A stretch of DNA of 53,267 nt from CAZNHL01 sp964572965 (GTDB lineage: Bacteria > Bacteroidota > Bacteroidia > Cytophagales > UBA9547), in the NCBI GenBank assembly GCA_964572965.1, contig CAZNHL010000022.1, positions 1-53,267 on the forward strand, given 5' to 3'. Position numbers and translations under genes: made by a program. How positions within the stretch are numbered: the stretch's first letter is position 1; every line of letters starts with the position of its first letter. Shown here one piece after another: positions 52,093 to 53,267 of this stretch. A model generated the notes under the pieces. That model searched no databases. It saw only the letters and a list, made by a program, of their open reading frames with translations, and was not told the origin of the DNA.

Positions 52093-53267
52093 TTATCGGC
52101 CGATTACGACGAAGCCGTTTTTGCTTTCAATTTCACCGCCATTGAACTCTATAATATAAAAGTATGTGCCTTCGGGAGCTTTGTCAGTTTCATATACATT
52201 TAGTTTGGTGTTTGCTGCACTGCTGCCATCCTGACTTTTGTTAAGAGAGCCGTCCCAGTTGTTTTTATAATGTTTGTCACCATAGATCACATTGCCCCAG
52301 CGATTATAAATTGAAATAGAAACGTCTAAGTCGTCTATACCATGTATTACAAAGTAATCGTTGATGCCATCTCCGTTAGGAGTGAACCCTTGTGGGATAA
52401 ACAATGCTACTTCTCCAACCGATACTGTAATTTCAGTTGGTAACGATCTGGCTCCTATTTTGTCATTTACAGTATATTGGATACTGGCAGTCCCTTTGAA
52501 ATCCGGCGCAGGTGTAAATAATACTGTAGAGTCACTCTGTATAGCAAATGTGCCTTCTGAAATGGTTTTGCTTGTCTGAATGCCGGGTGTATTAATGTCA
52601 AGATCAATACTTGCTTTGTTGATACCTTCCTCGTCAATATCATTTATTGTAATGTCACCAAGGCTAACCGGCACGTTTTTAACAGTGTTCGTTTTGTCAA
52701 TGCGAGCATTTGGGCCAACAGTTACAATAAATAATCCGGGAGCAAGTATCTCACCCAGGTTATTCTGAAGTGTATAAAGAAGCTGGGCTGTTCCTGTAAA
52801 GCCTTCAGCAGGAGTAAATGTAACGTTTCCTGAATTGTCGGCAGAGAATGTTCCCTGATTGGGTATCGTAATCGATTTTAGGATTTCGCCTGAACCAGGC
52901 TTAACATTCAATGTGGTTAGGTTCAGTGTTCCTGCACCAGCCATATCATTTGCCGTTACATTTACAGTAACAGGAGTCATGTAAGTTGTTAAGGCACTGT
53001 CGTTGTTCGCATATAGCGGACAAACGGCAAGTAATATGACTTTTGCAGATGCTCTTGAAATACTTGTACAACTGCCTGAAAGAGTGGCAGCATAGTAAGT
53101 AGTGGTTGTTGTTGGACTTACTTCAAATACTGACCCTGCAAATAGCAAATTGCCACCTATTGTTGCATCATACCATTGTACGCTTTCGCCGGTATTGGTA
53201 TTGGCTGTCAGGGTAGCTTTTTTGCCAGGGCAAATAGTAGCTTCATGATCAGTTAGAACAGGAGCCG
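52093..53267 (-). CDS. C-terminal part of a large T9SS adhesin (gliding-motility CTD, type B)
   Basis: Partial: the frame is open to the window edge, and the first visible codons (APVLTDHEATICPGKKATL) are an Ig-like domain, so the N-terminus lies outside. About 390 residues are seen. An Ig/PKD-like module (to about residue 60) is followed by two ~95-residue cadherin-like or VCBS-like repeats with shared FTPAEGFTGTAQLLYT / FTPAPDFKGTASIQYT blocks. The end is a type B sorting domain (FIPQGFTPNGDGINDYF, SIYNRWGNVIYGD, PEGTYFYIIEFN). Such proteins are cell-surface adhesins secreted with PorP/SprF help, matching the next gene. Confidence 0.9.
   Translation of the reverse strand, partial: APVLTDHEATICPGKKATLTANTNTGESVQWYDATIGGNLLFAGSVFEVSPTTTTTYYAATLSGSCTSISRASAKVILLAVCPLYANNDSALTTYMTPVTVNVTANDMAGAGTLNLTTLNVKPGSGEILKSITIPNQGTFSADNSGNVTFTPAEGFTGTAQLLYTLQNNLGEILAPGLFIVTVGPNARIDKTNTVKNVPVSLGDITINDIDEEGINKASIDLDINTPGIQTSKTISEGTFAIQSDSTVLFTPAPDFKGTASIQYTVNDKIGARSLPTEITVSVGEVALFIPQGFTPNGDGINDYFVIHGIDDLDVSISIYNRWGNVIYGDKHYKNNWDGSLNKSQDGSSAANTKLNVYETDKAPEGTYFYIIEFNGGEIESKNGFVVIGR

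Noticed and set aside
1..53267. tRNA, rRNA or transposase genes
   Set aside because: No cloverleaf-like or ribosomal RNA sequence and no transposase motif was recognised on either strand.

Overview
The window looks like a draft-assembly scaffold from a Bacteroidota bacterium, possibly of the Chitinophagales/Sphingobacteriales side, though the genus cannot be fixed. The evidence is TonB-dependent receptors with carboxypeptidase-regulatory-like N-domains, type IX secretion (T9SS) sorting domains, a PorP/SprF protein, several TAnnTTTG-type -7 promoter boxes and almost no Shine-Dalgarno sites. No rRNA, tRNA, CRISPR array, insertion sequence or phage gene was seen. Two 10-N scaffold gaps are present, and both can be closed by reading across them.

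Layout. 1-2.2 kb: an edge-truncated ALDH7-type aldehyde dehydrogenase and an EamA exporter. 2.3-4.8 kb: an MBOAT acyltransferase with an SGNH-like partner, probably for O-acetylating an exopolysaccharide. 4.9-8.7 kb: frameshifted rarA, a small repeat cluster, a pirin and a Glu/Leu-type amino acid dehydrogenase. 8.9-14.9 kb: psd followed by a co-directional nucleotide-sugar run (UDP-glucose to UDP-glucuronate to UDP-xylose, a UDP-HexNAc dehydrogenase, a WbpD-type acetyltransferase and RmlB). 15.1-28.3 kb: an iron/siderophore-like region with two TonB receptors, a DUF4374 (XusB-like) lipoprotein, a PepSY (XusC-like) membrane protein, two AraC-type regulators, two small lipoproteins and a secreted RCC1-repeat protein. 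28.3-35.4 kb: a secreted CotH-family protein, a sugar O-acetyltransferase, a DUF2062 protein, a nitrite/sulfite reductase fused to a HEPN-like tail, a DUF983 protein and another AraC regulator. 35.5-37.4 kb: an LpxL-type acyltransferase and a fatty-acid desaturase. 37.4-39.0 kb: two tandem leader-peptide/terminator modules ahead of a PLP aminotransferase. 39.1-43.2 kb: mostly uncharacterised genes and an alpha/beta hydrolase. 43.3-46.9 kb: purL. 47.1-53.3 kb: two outer-membrane barrels and a T9SS-linked operon (type B CTD adhesin, PorP/SprF, OmpA-PD40).

The most interesting element is at 37.42-37.75 kb. A promoter is followed by two short Val/Ala-rich reading frames with related sequences, each followed by an intrinsic terminator, directly upstream of an aminotransferase gene. 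The second unit has a visible alternative pairing that would disrupt its terminator. This is the architecture of a duplicated, serial ribosome-mediated attenuator. The second theme is an Xus-like xenosiderophore uptake set split over two transcription units with its own regulators. A 12-bp inverted repeat lies in the divergent promoter of the second unit.

Several genes carry single-base defects (rarA at 5006-5009, the small secreted-protein gene near 42800). Given the draft nature of the scaffold, these may be sequencing errors rather than true pseudogenes.
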